64,000 nucleotides of DNA, from assembly GCF_012489685.1 (NCBI RefSeq), contig NC_080044.1:28872369-28936368 (forward strand), given 5' to 3'. This stretch comes from Lotus japonicus (Eukaryota; Streptophyta; Magnoliopsida; Fabales; Fabaceae). The notes under the pieces are model-generated. The model was given only the letters and a program-made list of their open reading frames with translations. It made no database searches and was not told where the DNA came from. Both the position numbers and the translations under genes were made by a program. Every line of letters begins with the position of its first letter. Within the stretch, counting starts at the first letter, position 1. This document shows, piece after piece, positions 9,130 to 20,905 of the stretch.

Positions 9130-12100
9130 TCACTCTGGACAAAAGTCCATGTTTAGATTTTTCAGAATAAAATTAAATCTATCTTCAGCTAAGGGCTTTG
9201 TAAAGATATCTGCCCATTGATGGTCAGTATCAACAAACTTCAGAAGAAGTACGCCCTTTTGTACATAATCTCTAATAAAGTGATACTTTACCTCAATGTG
9301 CTTTGCCCTTGAGAGCAAGATAGGATTCTTACTCAATGAGATTGCAGCAGTGTTATCACAATAGATTGGGATATTGCTCTCAAGGATCTGATAATCCTCC
9401 AGCTGATGTTTCATCCAGAGCATCTGAGTGATGCATATTGCTGCTGAGATATATTCTGCCTCTGCAGTTGATAGTGCAATGGTTGATTGCCTCTTGCTTG
9501 CCCATGAGACTAGATTGCTTCCCAGAAATTGACAATTTCCAGAAGTACTTTTTCTCTCTGTTCTATCTCCAGCATAATCAGCATCACAATAACCTGAAAG
9601 CTTATACTCTGATGTTTTCTTATACATCAAGCCAAGGTTAGTGGTGCCTTTCAGATACCTTAGGATCCTCTTAACAGCAGTTAAGTGGGTTTCCCTTGGA
9701 TCTGATTGGAAACGAGCACATAAGTGAACACTAAATAATATGCCTGGCCTAGATGCAGTTAAGTATAGAAGTGAACCTATCATTCCACGATAGAGCTTCT
9801 GACATACTTTACCACTTTTATCTTCTTTCTCCAGAATGCATGTTGGATGCATTGGAGTCTTGGCCACTGTAGATTCCAGCATATTGAACTTCTTCAGAAG
9901 TTCTTTAGTGTACTTGCTCTGATGGATATATGTTCCTTCTGGTGTTTGATCAACTTGTATTCCCAGAAAGTACTTTAATTCTCCCATCATACTCATCTCA
10001 AATTCAGCCTGCATCATCTCAGAAAATTCTTTGCATAGAGATTGATTAGCAGAACCAAATATAATATCATCAACATAAATTTGCACAATTAAGATATCAT
10101 CTTTATAAGTCTTGAAAAGAGAGTTGTATCTACTTTACCCCTTACAAACTCATTCTCCAGAAGGAATGAGCTAAGTCTCTCATACCATGCTCTGGGAGCT
10201 TGCTTCAGACCGTAGAGTGATTTCTTCAATTTGAACACATGGTCTGGTTTCTTTTCATCTTCAAAACCTGGGGGTTGATGAACATAGACTTCCTCTGAGA
10301 TATAACCATTTAGTAAGGCACTCTTTACGTCCATCTGATGTAGAACTATGTTGTGATTTACTGAGAAAGAGATCAACAGTCTGATTGCCTCCAGTCTTGC
10401 TACCGGAGCAAATGTTTCAGTGTAGTCTATTCCTTCCTGCTGGCTGTAGCCTTGAGCAACTAGCCTTGCCTTGTTTCTGACTACATCTCCTTTCTCATTT
10501 AGCTTGTTTCTGAATACCCATTTCGTTCCAATAACATGGACATTCTCAGGCTTCTTCACTAAGCTCCAAACATCGTTCTTGGAAAATTGATTCAATTCTT
10601 CTTCCATGGCCAGAATCCAATCCTTGTCCTGAAGAGCTTCATCTATGGACTTGGGTTCAATTAAGGACACCAATCCTTTCAGACTCAGCAAGGTCTCTTC
10701 AGAGGGTCTGAAGGCAGATCTGGTTTTGACTGGTTCATCTTTGTTGCCCAGAATCAATTCCTTAGGATGAGCTGCAGTGATTCTGCTCTTCTTCAGAGTT
10801 TGTGAGTTAGAGGGACCAGCTTCTTCCTCTGGTTCATCTTCCTCTGGCTCAACTTCCTCTGGAGCTTTGCCTTTGTCAGAAACATTAATGCTTAAATCTG
10901 CAAACTTTTCAACTAGCTTTGACTGGTCAGAGTCAAGCTTATCGTCAAATCTAACATGAATAGATTCTTCAATAGTCTTAGCATCAGTATTATAAAATCT
11001 AAAACCTTTAGATCTATCAGAATAACCAAGTAATAGGCACTTAGAAGACTTAGCATCAAATTTATGCAATCTATCCTTAGTATTGAGAACATAACAAACA
11101 CAGCCAAAAGGATGAAAATAAGAAATGTTGGGTTTTATGTTCTTCCACAATTCATAAGGAGTCTTATTCAGAATTGGTCTCACAGAGATTCTGTTCTGAA
11201 TGTAACATGCTGTATTTACTGCCTCTGCCCAAAAGTGCTTAGCCATGCCAGTTTCTTGGAGCATGGTTCTAGCCATCTCCTGAAGAGTTCTGTTCTTCCT
11301 CTCAACAACACCATTTTGTTGAGGAGTTCTGGGACAAGAGAAATCATGTGCAATTCCATAGGAATCAAACAGACTCTCAAACTTGTCATTCTCAAACTCT
11401 CCACCATGGTCACTTCTGACACGCACAATCCTACAAGCCTTCTCGTTTTGCACTTGAGCAATGAAGGTAGAGAACACAGCATGAGACTCATCCTTGCGGG
11501 TTAGAAACTTTACCCATGTCCAGCGGCTATAGTCATCAACGATAACCATCCCATATCTCTTGCCACCTATAGACTCAGTTTTCACTGGTCCAAACAGGTC
11601 GATATGCAGAAGTTCTAACGGCCTTGAGGTTGAGACAACATTCTTTGCCTTGAAAGGGACTTTTGTGAATTTGCCTTTCTGACATGCTTCACAAAGAGCG
11701 TCTGAAGCGAACTTCAGATTGGGTAAGCCCCTGACAAGGTTTAGCTTGCTCAGCTGAGAAATCTTTCTCATACTGGCATGCCCTAATCGTCTATGCCATA
11801 CCCACTGCTCTTCATTAACAGACAGAAGGCACTTCACATTCTGAGCCTCCAACTCAGATAATCTGATCTTATAAATGTTGTTCTTCCTCTTGCTGTTAAA
11901 CAGAACAGAGCCATCGATCTGACTTACAGCCCGGCAGGACTTTTGATTGAATATAACATCATAACCCTTGTCAGCTAATTGACTTATAGACAATAAGTTA
12001 TGTGTTAAGCCGTCTACCAATAACACATTATCAATGCATGGACTACTATCTACACAAAAAGTGCCAGTACCAATAATTTTACCCTTTTCATTTCCTCCGA

Positions 12101-12233
12101 AGCCAACTTCGCCTCCAGGCTTAAGTTTCAGCTCTCGGAACATACGCTTTTCTCCCGTCATGTGACGCGAGCATCCACTGTCCAGATACCATGATTGGTG
12201 TTTCAGTGGAGCTATCAAGGATATCTGCAACAT
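9130..12233 (-). pseudogene. Sirevirus B pol: protease, integrase, RT, RNase H (frameshifted)
   Basis: Order PR-IN-RT-RH, diagnostic for Ty1/copia. Frame 12233-10089 shows the protease motif [13 protein letters not shown], the GAG-pre-integrase HHCC region ([20 protein letters not shown]), the integrase core residues in [15 protein letters not shown] and NGVVERKN, and the first half of RT ([22 protein letters not shown]). A frameshift near 10090-10120 ends this frame. Frame 10086-9130 continues with the RT catalytic YVDD, then RNase H (GYCDADYAGD, STAEAEYI, IYCDNTAA) and ends NMDFCPE. Compared with Sirevirus C at the same place, the shift looks like a one-base loss. All catalytic residues I can check are present. 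Confidence 0.87.
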
Positions 12234-12892
12234 AGATAATCTTGTCCTTAGGTACCCACTTTCTGGGTCCTCTTTTGTTAGTTACCCCAGAGGTTCTGAT
12301 CACCTTGGGTGTCTCAACATAATATTTTAAAGGAATATTTGCATGATATTTAGTCATAGAGAAAGATCCCCTTTTAAGAGGGTTTTTAGCAATTTTAGCA
12401 GGTACAGGATCAGGCAATATGGTACCAGAGGGAACAAAGCATTCATACAATGATTTAGCTTTAGACACAGAAGGCTCATTTCTAATTAGTTTAGAATAGC
12501 CAATGCCATGCATTCCATTTCTGCTTACGCCATAGATCATTGAAGCCATTAAGCTTCTATCCACGCTTTTAGCTAGGAATCTTGAAAAGACTTTTCATAC
12601 TTAGATTCATTTCTACAATCAGAGGCATCACAGGCAACAATTTCTTCTAACTTAGCAATCTGGTTCTTAAGCACAGAGTTAGAATTTACCAAAGCATGAT
12701 TTTCATTTTTCAAATCAGAAATAATTTTCTCATGTTCAGAAGGAGTCTTGGAGACAGCAGATAAGTTCTTTTTCAACTTTTTATGCTTAGACAATAAAGA
12801 GTATACTTATCCATGATATCAGACAAAGCATGTTTCAGTTCAGAGGTAGAGAAAGAAGCAAATACCTCATTTTCATCGTCTGAGTTAGGATC
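12121..12892 (-). pseudogene. Sirevirus B gag, C-terminal part (broken by frameshifts and gap)
   Basis: Three frames carry consecutive gag pieces. 12892-12795 has an acidic stretch (SDDENEVFASF). 12794-12573 has a Lys/Glu-rich coiled coil (KHKKLKKNLS, LKNQIAKLEEIV). 12564-12121 has the linker towards protease ([12 protein letters not shown]). Frame changes near 12790 and 12570 are probably single-base indels. The last frame overlaps the pol frame for 113 nt (12121-12233) in a +1 relation; C shows the same overlap. The N-terminal half is in or beyond the N gap. Confidence 0.65.
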
Positions 12893-12992
12893 NNNNNNNN
12901 NNNNNNNNNNNNNNNNNNNNNNNNNNNNNNNNNNNNNNNNNNNNNNNNNNNNNNNNNNNNNNNNNNNNNNNNNNNNNNNNNNNNNNNNNNNN
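12893..12992. other. Assembly gap, exactly 100 N
   Basis: One hundred consecutive N, a conventional placeholder for a gap of unknown size. The sequence to the left is Sirevirus gag and to the right is the 3' end of a Tekay internal region, so the join may hide one or more element boundaries. Confidence 0.99.
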
Positions 12993-13691
12993 AGTAAGGG
13001 AAGTCTCGAAAAAGGGGAGATGACAATGATGGATTGTAAGATATTGATGTGATTAGCTTATAAGTTGCTGATGAATGGATGTTAAAGGGATTGGGTCTAG
13101 CGATGCACAAGGTATTAAGACTCGAGTCGAGTTTTAATTTGAATGATGAATAAGTAGAAGATTGATTTCAGGGTGCGAATGAGGATAGTTACGAAGTTAG
13201 AGGTAATGATTAATGGACTAGTAGATTCCAAGGGAATTGTTCGTCTATGAGTTATAGAGCGATCGAGTTAAGTTTTGAAACATGAGTGAAGATCACAAGG
13301 ACAAGTTGAACATTCACTCTGGAATGGCAGAGGTGTACGAGTTTTAAGCAGAATATCGAACGAACGAAAGCAAATGAGCAAGTGGATAAGGCTGTGCGAT
13401 TGCACCGAGTGCCAACCAATATTATTTCCAACATAGAACCGACACGAGTGGTCGAGCCGGACGACATAGAGCTGAAAGATGAACTGTCTTTCGAAAACGC
13501 CGCCAATTAGCATTGGTGACACAAGGATAAAACAGTTGAGGGGAATAGAGATTGTGTTGGTGACAATCATTTGGAACAAGGACATAGGCGATGCTACATG
13601 GGAGCTTAAGGAACAGATCGAGGAACAGTATCTGGAATTTCTACTGAACCGTAAGTTTCGAGGTCGAAACTTTCTTTTTGGAGGGTAGTAA
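12993..13691 (+). pseudogene. G0: 3' end of a pol-deleted Tekay chromovirus (integrase scar and chromodomain)
   Basis: Near-identical to 20203-20905 of G1. Three homologous scraps of a Tekay polyprotein survive in order: the integrase zinc-finger start (DHKDKLNIHSGM, near 13287), a scrap of the integrase core (LHRVPTNIIS, near 13400) and the C-terminal chromodomain (IKQLRGIEIVLVTIIWNKD and TWELKEQIEEQY, 13500-13640). The segments between are deleted. A purine-rich tract (TTTTTGGAGGGTAGTAA) abuts the LTR at 13692. Since the same deletions occur at 20203-20905, G0 and G1 derive from one deleted master or from duplication. Confidence 0.7.
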
Positions 13692-14404
13692 TGTGAGACC
13701 CAAGATTTTAAGCTTAAAATAAATTAGTGAATTCCTTATTAACGAATAAGTTCGATGTATCGTGAAGGGAAACCTGAACAAGAGTTTATTGGATGAAATA
13801 AATTTATGAAGGAGAAGGTTCAGGAAAAGTTCAAGGATTGTATCAAAACCGATAAGAGTTATAGCACGATTAATATTCGCCTAAGCCTAGGTCAAAGACA
13901 CTAGTAAATAGCTAATTTACACTTTAGGACGCGATGGAAACTAATTCCAAAAATCTTCAGAGAAATGTTAGAATTTCTCTTATTCGTCTATAAACAAGTA
14001 TTTCGATGCGAATCCCTGGAATGTACGAACGTCAAATTCCAATTCTCGGAAGTTTGCCGAAACAGAATCCTGATAGTTCAAAACCCTAAAATCGACGGAC
14101 GATGAAGACTTTTTCTATTCGGAGCTTCAAATAAAGATTTCATCCGCGAAAGCCCACTCTAATCGACGTTCCAAATCTTTCTTCAGAAGGAAGTTTCTGC
14201 ATCCGAGGTCAATATCATAAAGTGCATAAAGTGCATTTTTAATGCCGGTAAGCATTAAAAACAGCCTCGAAAACCAAAATCATACTGATATTTCTTTGAA
14301 GAATTAGAAGATCAGCGGGAAGAATATCGTGTCTAAAATACGTTGGAATCAGTAGGAAAAATCGGAATTGCGAAATTTTCATTTTTTCCGCATTTTCCAT
14401 TTCC

Positions 14405-14414
14405 TATAATATAG
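14405..14414 (+). promoter_or_regulatory. TATA box in the G1 5' LTR
   Basis: TATAATATAG. The 3' LTR copy reads TATATATAG at 21623 and the related G2 LTRs read TATATATAG at 25502 and 34238, so position and sequence are conserved. Transcription would start about 30 bp downstream, in the A-rich stretch after it. Confidence 0.55.
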
Positions 14415-16292
14415 TATGAAAAATGAAAAAAAAAAAAAAAAATCCCAAAACACACCACACACGGCCGAGAGCTCTTGGAGGAAAGGAGGAAAAGTGTTTT
14501 TTTTCCAATTCTTGACCCGATCGTCGTTCCGTTCGTTGCTAATCGAAGACATCGAGGTATAGTTACTATCCCTCACTTCTGATCGTCAGATCTGTCGACT
14601 TTTTCTATGTTTTTCTGAGCTCAAAGTTTGGGGCTTTTTGTAAAACTGTCCAAATAACTTGATTTCAGTGTCTAAACTTATTGCCTACGTGCTCTAGAGC
14701 ATGAATATCCGGTTGTTTTTCTGTTGAATGCCGCCGAGTTTCAATTCTGCTCAAAACCCATTTTTATGCTGAGGTTCCGCTTTTTGGATCAAAAACTCTC
14801 GACTGAGCTTAGCTTTAGTAGGATTAGTTGTTATAAATGTCGTTAGGATCGACCCATCTAATTTGTTTTCGGAAATTCTGATTTGAGTTTCCGAGCTAAA
14901 AATATTGACCAAAATACCCCTGCGACAGTTTTCGACCCGATAATTTTTCTGAGAGTTTCCCTGGCCTAGATATCGCCTAAGAATACTAGGAATTGATTTA
15001 GATCGAAGAAAAGTTCGAAAACCCTATTTTCATAGTGGCCGAAACCATTTGCTTGGGTACCGTGTCCAAAATAATTTTTAGTCTCTATGACCTGAGCCAT
15101 TGCGTAGCTCTTTCAATTGTCGAAATTTTGGCGCTGGTTTTGTGTCATTCCGAGTTCTGTAGCTCGAGTTATGCACGTTTTAGCGAATAAAGTGTTTTTG
15201 TACAAAACTTGAATCGAGTCAAAACTCATCCATTCGGGGGAAGCCCTTCCATTCGTGCCTAAATGTTGTACTCTGAAGCTTCTCGAGCTTTGTCGACCAT
15301 TAGTTAGGATTGTTTCGACTGTATCGACTTGTGTTGATTCATTATTGCTTGGTTTGCTCAAAGGTTCAATTGTGGAAACCTTGGGATTGACTGAGCAAGC
15401 TTGTGAGCGAGACCTGCACCGCGAGACTAGAACAACTCGAGGTAGGGCAACTTACTTACTAGCTATTTGTATTGTAGGCGTCGATAACTTCGACTTGAGT
15501 ATTGCTTGATATTGAATATTGCTTGGATATTGTTTATCGCTTTGAATTGGAAAATGTTTTCTGGAGGCTTCGGCCGGGTGAACTTATATGAGACGTGTGT
15601 CTCCGTTTTCTGAGAGGCTTCGGCCGTTTACTGGTTTCTGTCTTATCGCTTTCTAGTGGATATGACAAGGTTATGTTTACAGCACTGCCATATTGATTCA
15701 TCGCTCGATAGAGCTTGATGTATTTGCGTTTATGATTAAATTGTGCTGACTATATTCGTGCATTTTGATGCCCACTTTTGGAGTGTAGAATACACTTACC
15801 TTCGTCATGACAAGGACGGGTTTGTTTTGGGAACGTTTGTTAGGTCGGACCAAGGTTCGAACCTTCATTGTTCTAGGGGATCTAGTGTTTTCTCGGGGAG
15901 TTGTTTGGGTTTGATGGAAACTTTGAACTTATAGAGTTTTGGACTGAAAATAATCATAATCTGTTTTATGTAAATAAATCCATAATATATTTATTAAGAA
16001 TATAATGTTTTTAATTAATGACGATGATTCAACGGAAAAGACTTAGGAATGAAAGTGAGTTGGAAAACGGGAATGGGTCGGTGATCCTAGCTTTGGGAAC
16101 TTTATTTTGAAAGGTGTTGGAAATGAAAAACTGAACTTTGGAATTAACAACATAATGGACTAATTCACGATGGAACATTTTACCTAATAAGAGAACTATT
16201 GTTTTAAGGGAACTCATTTTATGGGGAAGAATTTGAAGACGGGCTTTAGCCAAGGGTCTGGGCGTTAGTAAGGTACCTAGTAGAGTACACTT

Positions 16293-16699
16293 GGCACAAC
16301 AGGTAGTGACGGTCAGCCGTGTAGAGTTGTATCGTGCCTGTTGATGTCTGGCGTAGCAAGCAGAATGGTTAAACCCGTGGGGTCACAACCGACTTGACTA
16401 TAGCCTAGGTTTCTCATTGTAGATGCCTTTGGTCAATGAACCAATTTTACCTGTGAGGACGAATCGTTGTTTAGCTAACCATATTGCACCCATGCATACA
16501 CGCGATGAAGTGTCAAGTGGAGTACTTCGGTATAGCAGGAAGCAACGATCAGCCGTGTAGAGTTGAATCGGTCCTGACTATACCTGGCACAACAGGAGGT
16601 AACGATCATCCATGTAGAGTTGTATCGTGCCTGTTGATGTCCGGCATAGCAAGCAGAAATGGTCGAACCATGTAGAGTTGGATCGTCTTGACTATAGCC
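16293..16699 (+). repeat. Array of five related stem-loops in the G1 5' LTR leader
   Basis: Five successive inverted repeats: CAACAGG/CCTGTTG (16297-16343), GGCGTAGCAAG/CTTGACTATAGCC (16350-16405), GGTATAGCAGGA/TCCTGACTATACC (16529-16584), CAACAGG/CCTGTTG (16590-16636) and GGCATAGCAAG/CTTGACTATAGCC (16643-16699). Four of the five loops contain a variant of the segment CCGTGTAGAGTTG; the second does not. Inner CGAT/ATCG pairs are visible in two of them. The array is repeated at 23517-23923 in the 3' LTR. It lies about 1.9 kb into the predicted leader RNA. Confidence 0.6.
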
Positions 16700-17763
16700 A
16701 AAGGTGATAAGCGACGCCCGAGCAGAAATGGTTAAACACGAGGCCCGTGTTACGACCGTCTCGAGGTGCCCAGCCTTTAAGTGGCAATACCATTGGTTTG
16801 TCCCGTCGCCAAGCAGAGTGACGTTATTCGGGTTTGTGTCAGCATATTCTGCATTGGCACACCATGCATCTTATTATGATTACCGTTGTATGACATATCA
16901 TGCACTCTAACTATAATTGTTGAGACTTGATGATTTGATGTTGATAAACATCGTTATGTGTTTTGATGATTGAATTGTGTAAGAGATTTGATAACATGTC
17001 ATGTATATACCTTAGGGTAGGCAACGCATAACTTATATGTATATATACAACATATATATACCCCCTTTATCGCATGTTGGTTGTATATCTATTGTATTCT
17101 GTAAGTTGACCCTAGCGCCTTGGCTTTGTTTGTATGTTTGTGTTTGGGCGGTCGGCCTGCTGCCAGGCGTCCGTCAGCCGATTCGTGATGACTCATCACT
17201 CGAGGAGGACCAGGAGCGTAATGACTATTACTGAAGCTTTCGACGAGGACCCGGACTTCAGGCCTGATCGAGGAAGGGTCGATGAAAGTAGTGTGGGATA
17301 TGGGTGGTTAGAGTCTTTGAGTTGGTTGTTAGAGTCATAGCTCTGATTGTCATTCCTTATTTTGGAGCAGGGCAGGTCCCCGACTATTAGCTTTTCGTGT
17401 GATTCCCTTCCATGAGGATCACAGGGAGTTTGTCGGACGTAGGAAGTCTTTTGAGGCCGTTTTGGGCCGACTTACTTTCGTTGGAGGACTGTATTCAGAA
17501 TACTTGACCTTTTGTTTTAGTTTGTACATAATTGCCCACGGGCACTACCTTTCCGTCACTGGATGTCACTCGTGACGATGTTTTTAGTTGCAGCGAGGGC
17601 TGTGCTTGTATTGTATATTAATCGCTGTTAATCGCGATTGGGTTGAGTCTTTATTTCGACAAGTCTTTTTATTTAAACAAAACGAAAAAAAAATACCTGC
17701 TTTTCGGCTTTATTTTATTTTGAGTTACTAAAGTGACGCCACCGAAATCGGGGTGTTACATTG

Positions 17764-17775
17764 TGGTATCAGAGC
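17764..17775 (+). promoter_or_regulatory. Primer binding site of G1 (initiator Met tRNA)
   Basis: TGGTATCAGAGC, the standard plant PBS complementary to the 3' end of initiator tRNA-Met, three bases after the LTR end. The remaining leader 17776-17972 shows no other feature. Confidence 0.9.
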
Positions 17776-17972
17776 TTGTCGAGTCTTTCGGGAGTCTTTG
17801 GGGAATAGGTCTTCTGTGCTAGGTTGTGTGACTCTGCAAAGAGAAAAAAATTGATTGTCTGCCAAGCGATCTTCGCTTTAATTGATTGAAGTTGCTACCT
17901 AATCATATTGTATAGCTATGCATAATACTATCTTATGATTGGTACTGACTGTTTGCTAAACGAATACAGAAC

Positions 17973-19104
17973 ATGGTGAACGCGAACCAACTTGCTGAGA
18001 TGGTGGCCACTTTGGTCCAAGCAATGACTGTACAAACGAATGACAATGCACATAGGCGTGCTGCTGAGGATGCACGTGAGCTACACCGGCTTCAGAGAGA
18101 AGCAGCCCTGGACCAGAACAGGGGATTGAATGATTTCAGAAGACAGAATCCACCCAAGTTCACGGGTGGGACCGACCCGGACGAGGCGGATCTCTGGATC
18201 CAAGAGATTGATAAGATTTTTGAAGTACTACAGACTAGTGAAGGGGCCAAGGTGGGCCTGGCAACTCATCTACTGGTGGAGGGGCGCTAGAGGGATGATG
18301 GAGGCAAACCATGTTGAGGTGAATTGGAATTCTTTTCGTGCTGCTTTTCTGGAGAAGTATTTTCCTGATAGTGCTCGTGACGAGCGTGAGTCGCAGTTTC
18401 TGACTCTTCGCCAAGGGAGCATGACTATTCCGGAATATGCTGCTAAGTTGGAATCTTTGGCCAAACACTTCCGATTTTTCCGTGATCAGGTTAATGAACC
18501 CTATATGTGCAAGCGCTTTGTGAGGGGACTGAGAGCTGACATTAAGGACTCAGTGAGACCGTTGGGAATTATGCTGTTTCAAACTTTGGTGGAGAAGGCC
18601 ACCGAGGTGGAGCTGATGAAAAATAGAAGGATGAATAGAGCAGGTATTGGGGGACCGATGAGGTCGAGCTCCCAAGACAACAAGGGAAAAGGAAAGTTAC
18701 AGATGAAGAAGCCTTATCAGCGTCCTACGGGGGAAGGGTTTACCCCAGGACCGTACAGGCCTACGATTGCTGCTGCGGGAGGAGCAGGAAGCCAAGCTGG
18801 GAGCCGTGAGATGACATGTTTTAAATGCGGGGAGATTGGGCACTACTCCACGAAATGCCCGAAGGGGAAGCCGAGGTGTTTCAAGTGTGATCAACCAGGA
18901 CATCTGGCCAACAACTGCAAGACACCCAAGGTTGAGCCATTTGTCAACACCATAAGGGGAAAGCGCCCTGCTGCTAGAGGAAGAGTTTATATCATGGATG
19001 GTGAAGGAGCTGAGGAGTTAACCAGAGGAGAGCGCAAGAACGATGGTAACCTTCTAACTATTCTTTCTCATTCTAGTACAACATGCTCTTCATTACTCTC
19101 GTAG
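17973..19104 (+). pseudogene. G1 gag (frameshifted) running into a decayed protease
   Basis: ATG at 17973 (MVNANQLAEMVATL), matching the G2 start at 29070. The first frame stops at 18290; a short deletion relative to G2 near 18280 shifts the rest into the frame that ends at 19104. The gag core has [13 protein letters not shown] and [15 protein letters not shown]. Two CCHC zinc knuckles follow: CFKCGEIGHYSTKC and CFKCDQPGHLANNC. At the protease site the G2 motif FDSGATHSF is replaced by SHSSTTCSS and a stop follows, so the catalytic Asp is lost. Gag may still be partly informative for packaging, but the element has no enzymes. Confidence 0.8.
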
Positions 19105-20905
19105 AATGTGCAACACACCTAACTTACTTATACCGTTTAAGCTTTGACCTTATGGTTAATACACCTATTAAGACTTTATTTGACGGTTACTCGTGTTTAA
19201 ACTATAGAAGTTACACGAGGTTTAGGATGACACGCTAAGCCTGGAAAGTAGTCTCGCACCGATGCGTTTATAAGGAAGCTAGAAGCTGAAGAATGAATCT
19301 TAGAGAAATTCCTTAGGGGCAGTATACGTGTTATGTTGAGGGTGTGTGGTTCCGTAGCGAAATCGTTAGGGACTTGATATCAGGATATTTGTGGTTACTG
19401 GATGTTAGGAACTCATTGACTGTTCCAGTGAGTTTTTCTAAATCTTCACCTTCGAGGTATTAGGCCTGATCAACTTAATGTTGAGAGGGTGATATTCGGA
19501 ATCAGAACTGGCAATGGACTTGATAGATGGATTGGTAAGGTTGATTTGATTTGATCGAGGACTAGTTGAGTTGGGAGGTAAAGTTCGCGTGAAGTATTTG
19601 TTTGCTTGCGAAGGAGTTATAGTTTTAAGAAATGGATATTCATTTAAGAAGTATTGAAGAATTAAAGGACATTTGAGGTCCAAACTTGGTGAAAGTTTAG
19701 GTTTAAGTCTATAATTCTTGCCCTAAGTGTTTAGGACTCAAAGTTTGTCAGGTTTTGATCGAGAGACTAAGTATCGGATTGATTGGAGGACGATCTAGTT
19801 ACGGAAATAGTGAGTTAGTGTTAAGATGAATACTTGAGGTTGTTATATGTGGACAAATTTCTTAGAGTCTAAGAGTGAATGGGACTTTGTTATGAAGTCC
19901 GATGTTGCATGCTGGGGTTAGCAAGTGATTTTCACTAAGTTGAATGAGGGTCTTAGGGTTAAGATTGACCTTGGGAGGTGAAAATCATGTACGAATAAGA
20001 TATTTAGTGGTGTTAGCATTAACGATTGTAGTTAAACCTCAGAATGTTGAGGGATCGGATGATAAAATGACTAGTTAAGTTTCCCGAGGTACAGTTATGA
20101 TTTGATCTTCTAGGGAATAAGTTCGGATTTGGGGGAAGTGTTAAGGATTTTAGGTAAGTGTAAAGTGGTTTGTGAATAAGTGAAGGTTGGTTTTATGGTT
20201 CAAGTAAGGGAAGTCTCGAAAAAGGGGAGATGACAATAATGGATTGTAAGATATTAAGATGGTGATTAGCTTATAAGTTGCTGATGAATGGATGTTAAAA
20301 GGGATTGGGTCTAGCGATGCACAAGGTATTAAGACTCAAGTCGAGTTTTAATTTGAATGATGAATAAGTAGAAGATTGATTTCATGGTGCGAATGAGGAT
20401 AGTTACGAAGTTAGAGGTAATGATTAATGGACTAGTAGATTCCAAGGGAATTGTTCGTCTATGAGTTATAGAGCGATCGAGTTAAGTTTTGAAACATGAG
20501 TGAAGATCACAAGGACAAGTTGAACATTCACTCTGGAATGGCAGAGGTGTACGAGTTTTAAGCAGAATATCGAACGAACGAAAGCAAATGAGCAAGTGGA
20601 TAAGGCTGTGCGATTGCACCGAGTGCCAACCAATATTATTTCCAACATAGAACCGACACGAGTGGTCGAGCCGGACGACATAGAGCTGAAAGATGAACTG
20701 TCTTTCGAAAACGCCGCCAATTAGCATTGGTGACACAAGGATAAAACAGTTGAGGGGAATAGAGATTGTGTTGGTGACAATCATTTGGAACAAGGACATA
20801 GGCGATGCTACATGGGAGCTTAAGGAACAGATCGAGGAACAGTATCTGGAATTTCTACTGAACCGTAAGTTTCGAGGTCGAAACTTTCTTTTTGGAGGGT
20901 AGTAA
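19105..20905 (+). other. Degenerate pol region of G1 (RT, RNase H and most of integrase deleted)
   Basis: The first 100 bases still resemble protease (LSFDLMVNTPIKTL). Between about 19210 and 20480 I cannot recognise any RT or RNase H motif. From 20495 on, integrase zinc-finger and core scraps and the chromodomain reappear, as in 12993-13691 (chromodomain part 20714-20860). The region ends with the polypurine tract GGAGGGTAGTAA before the LTR. Confidence 0.65.

Larger units (their letters stand above)
3225..12892 (-). mobile_element. Sirevirus B (Ty1/copia), 3' LTR to gag, cut by assembly gap
   Basis: Order in element sense: gag fragment, protease-integrase-RT-RNase H, a long ORF3, an antisense ORF, multiple polypurine tracts and the 3' LTR. 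This is the Sirevirus (SIRE/Maximus) layout, with an additional ORF after pol. The 5' LTR, primer site and N-terminal gag are missing because the N gap starts at 12893. What follows the gap is a different element. Confidence 0.88.
13692..17760 (+). repeat. 5' LTR of G1 (4.07 kb), also bordered by a 3' internal end (G0)
   Basis: Starts TGTGAGACCCAAG and ends GGGGTGTTACA, followed by a primer binding site. It matches 20906-24796 plus 37672-37859 closely. It has an internal 3' end on its left and a primer site on its right, so it serves as the 3' LTR of G0 and the 5' LTR of G1. A TATA box at 14405 means most of the LTR (about 3.3 kb) would be R-U5 leader. The leader holds the stem-loop array at 16293-16699. 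Confidence 0.85.

Noticed and set aside
13252..13585. Two minus-strand frames (84 and 105 codons), repeated exactly at 20466-20799
   Set aside because: They are antisense shadows of decayed integrase and chromodomain sequence. Identity between copies reflects the recent duplication, not selection.
17764..17775. tRNA gene fragment
   Set aside because: TGGTATCAGAGC is only the 12-base primer binding site; no cloverleaf surrounds it.
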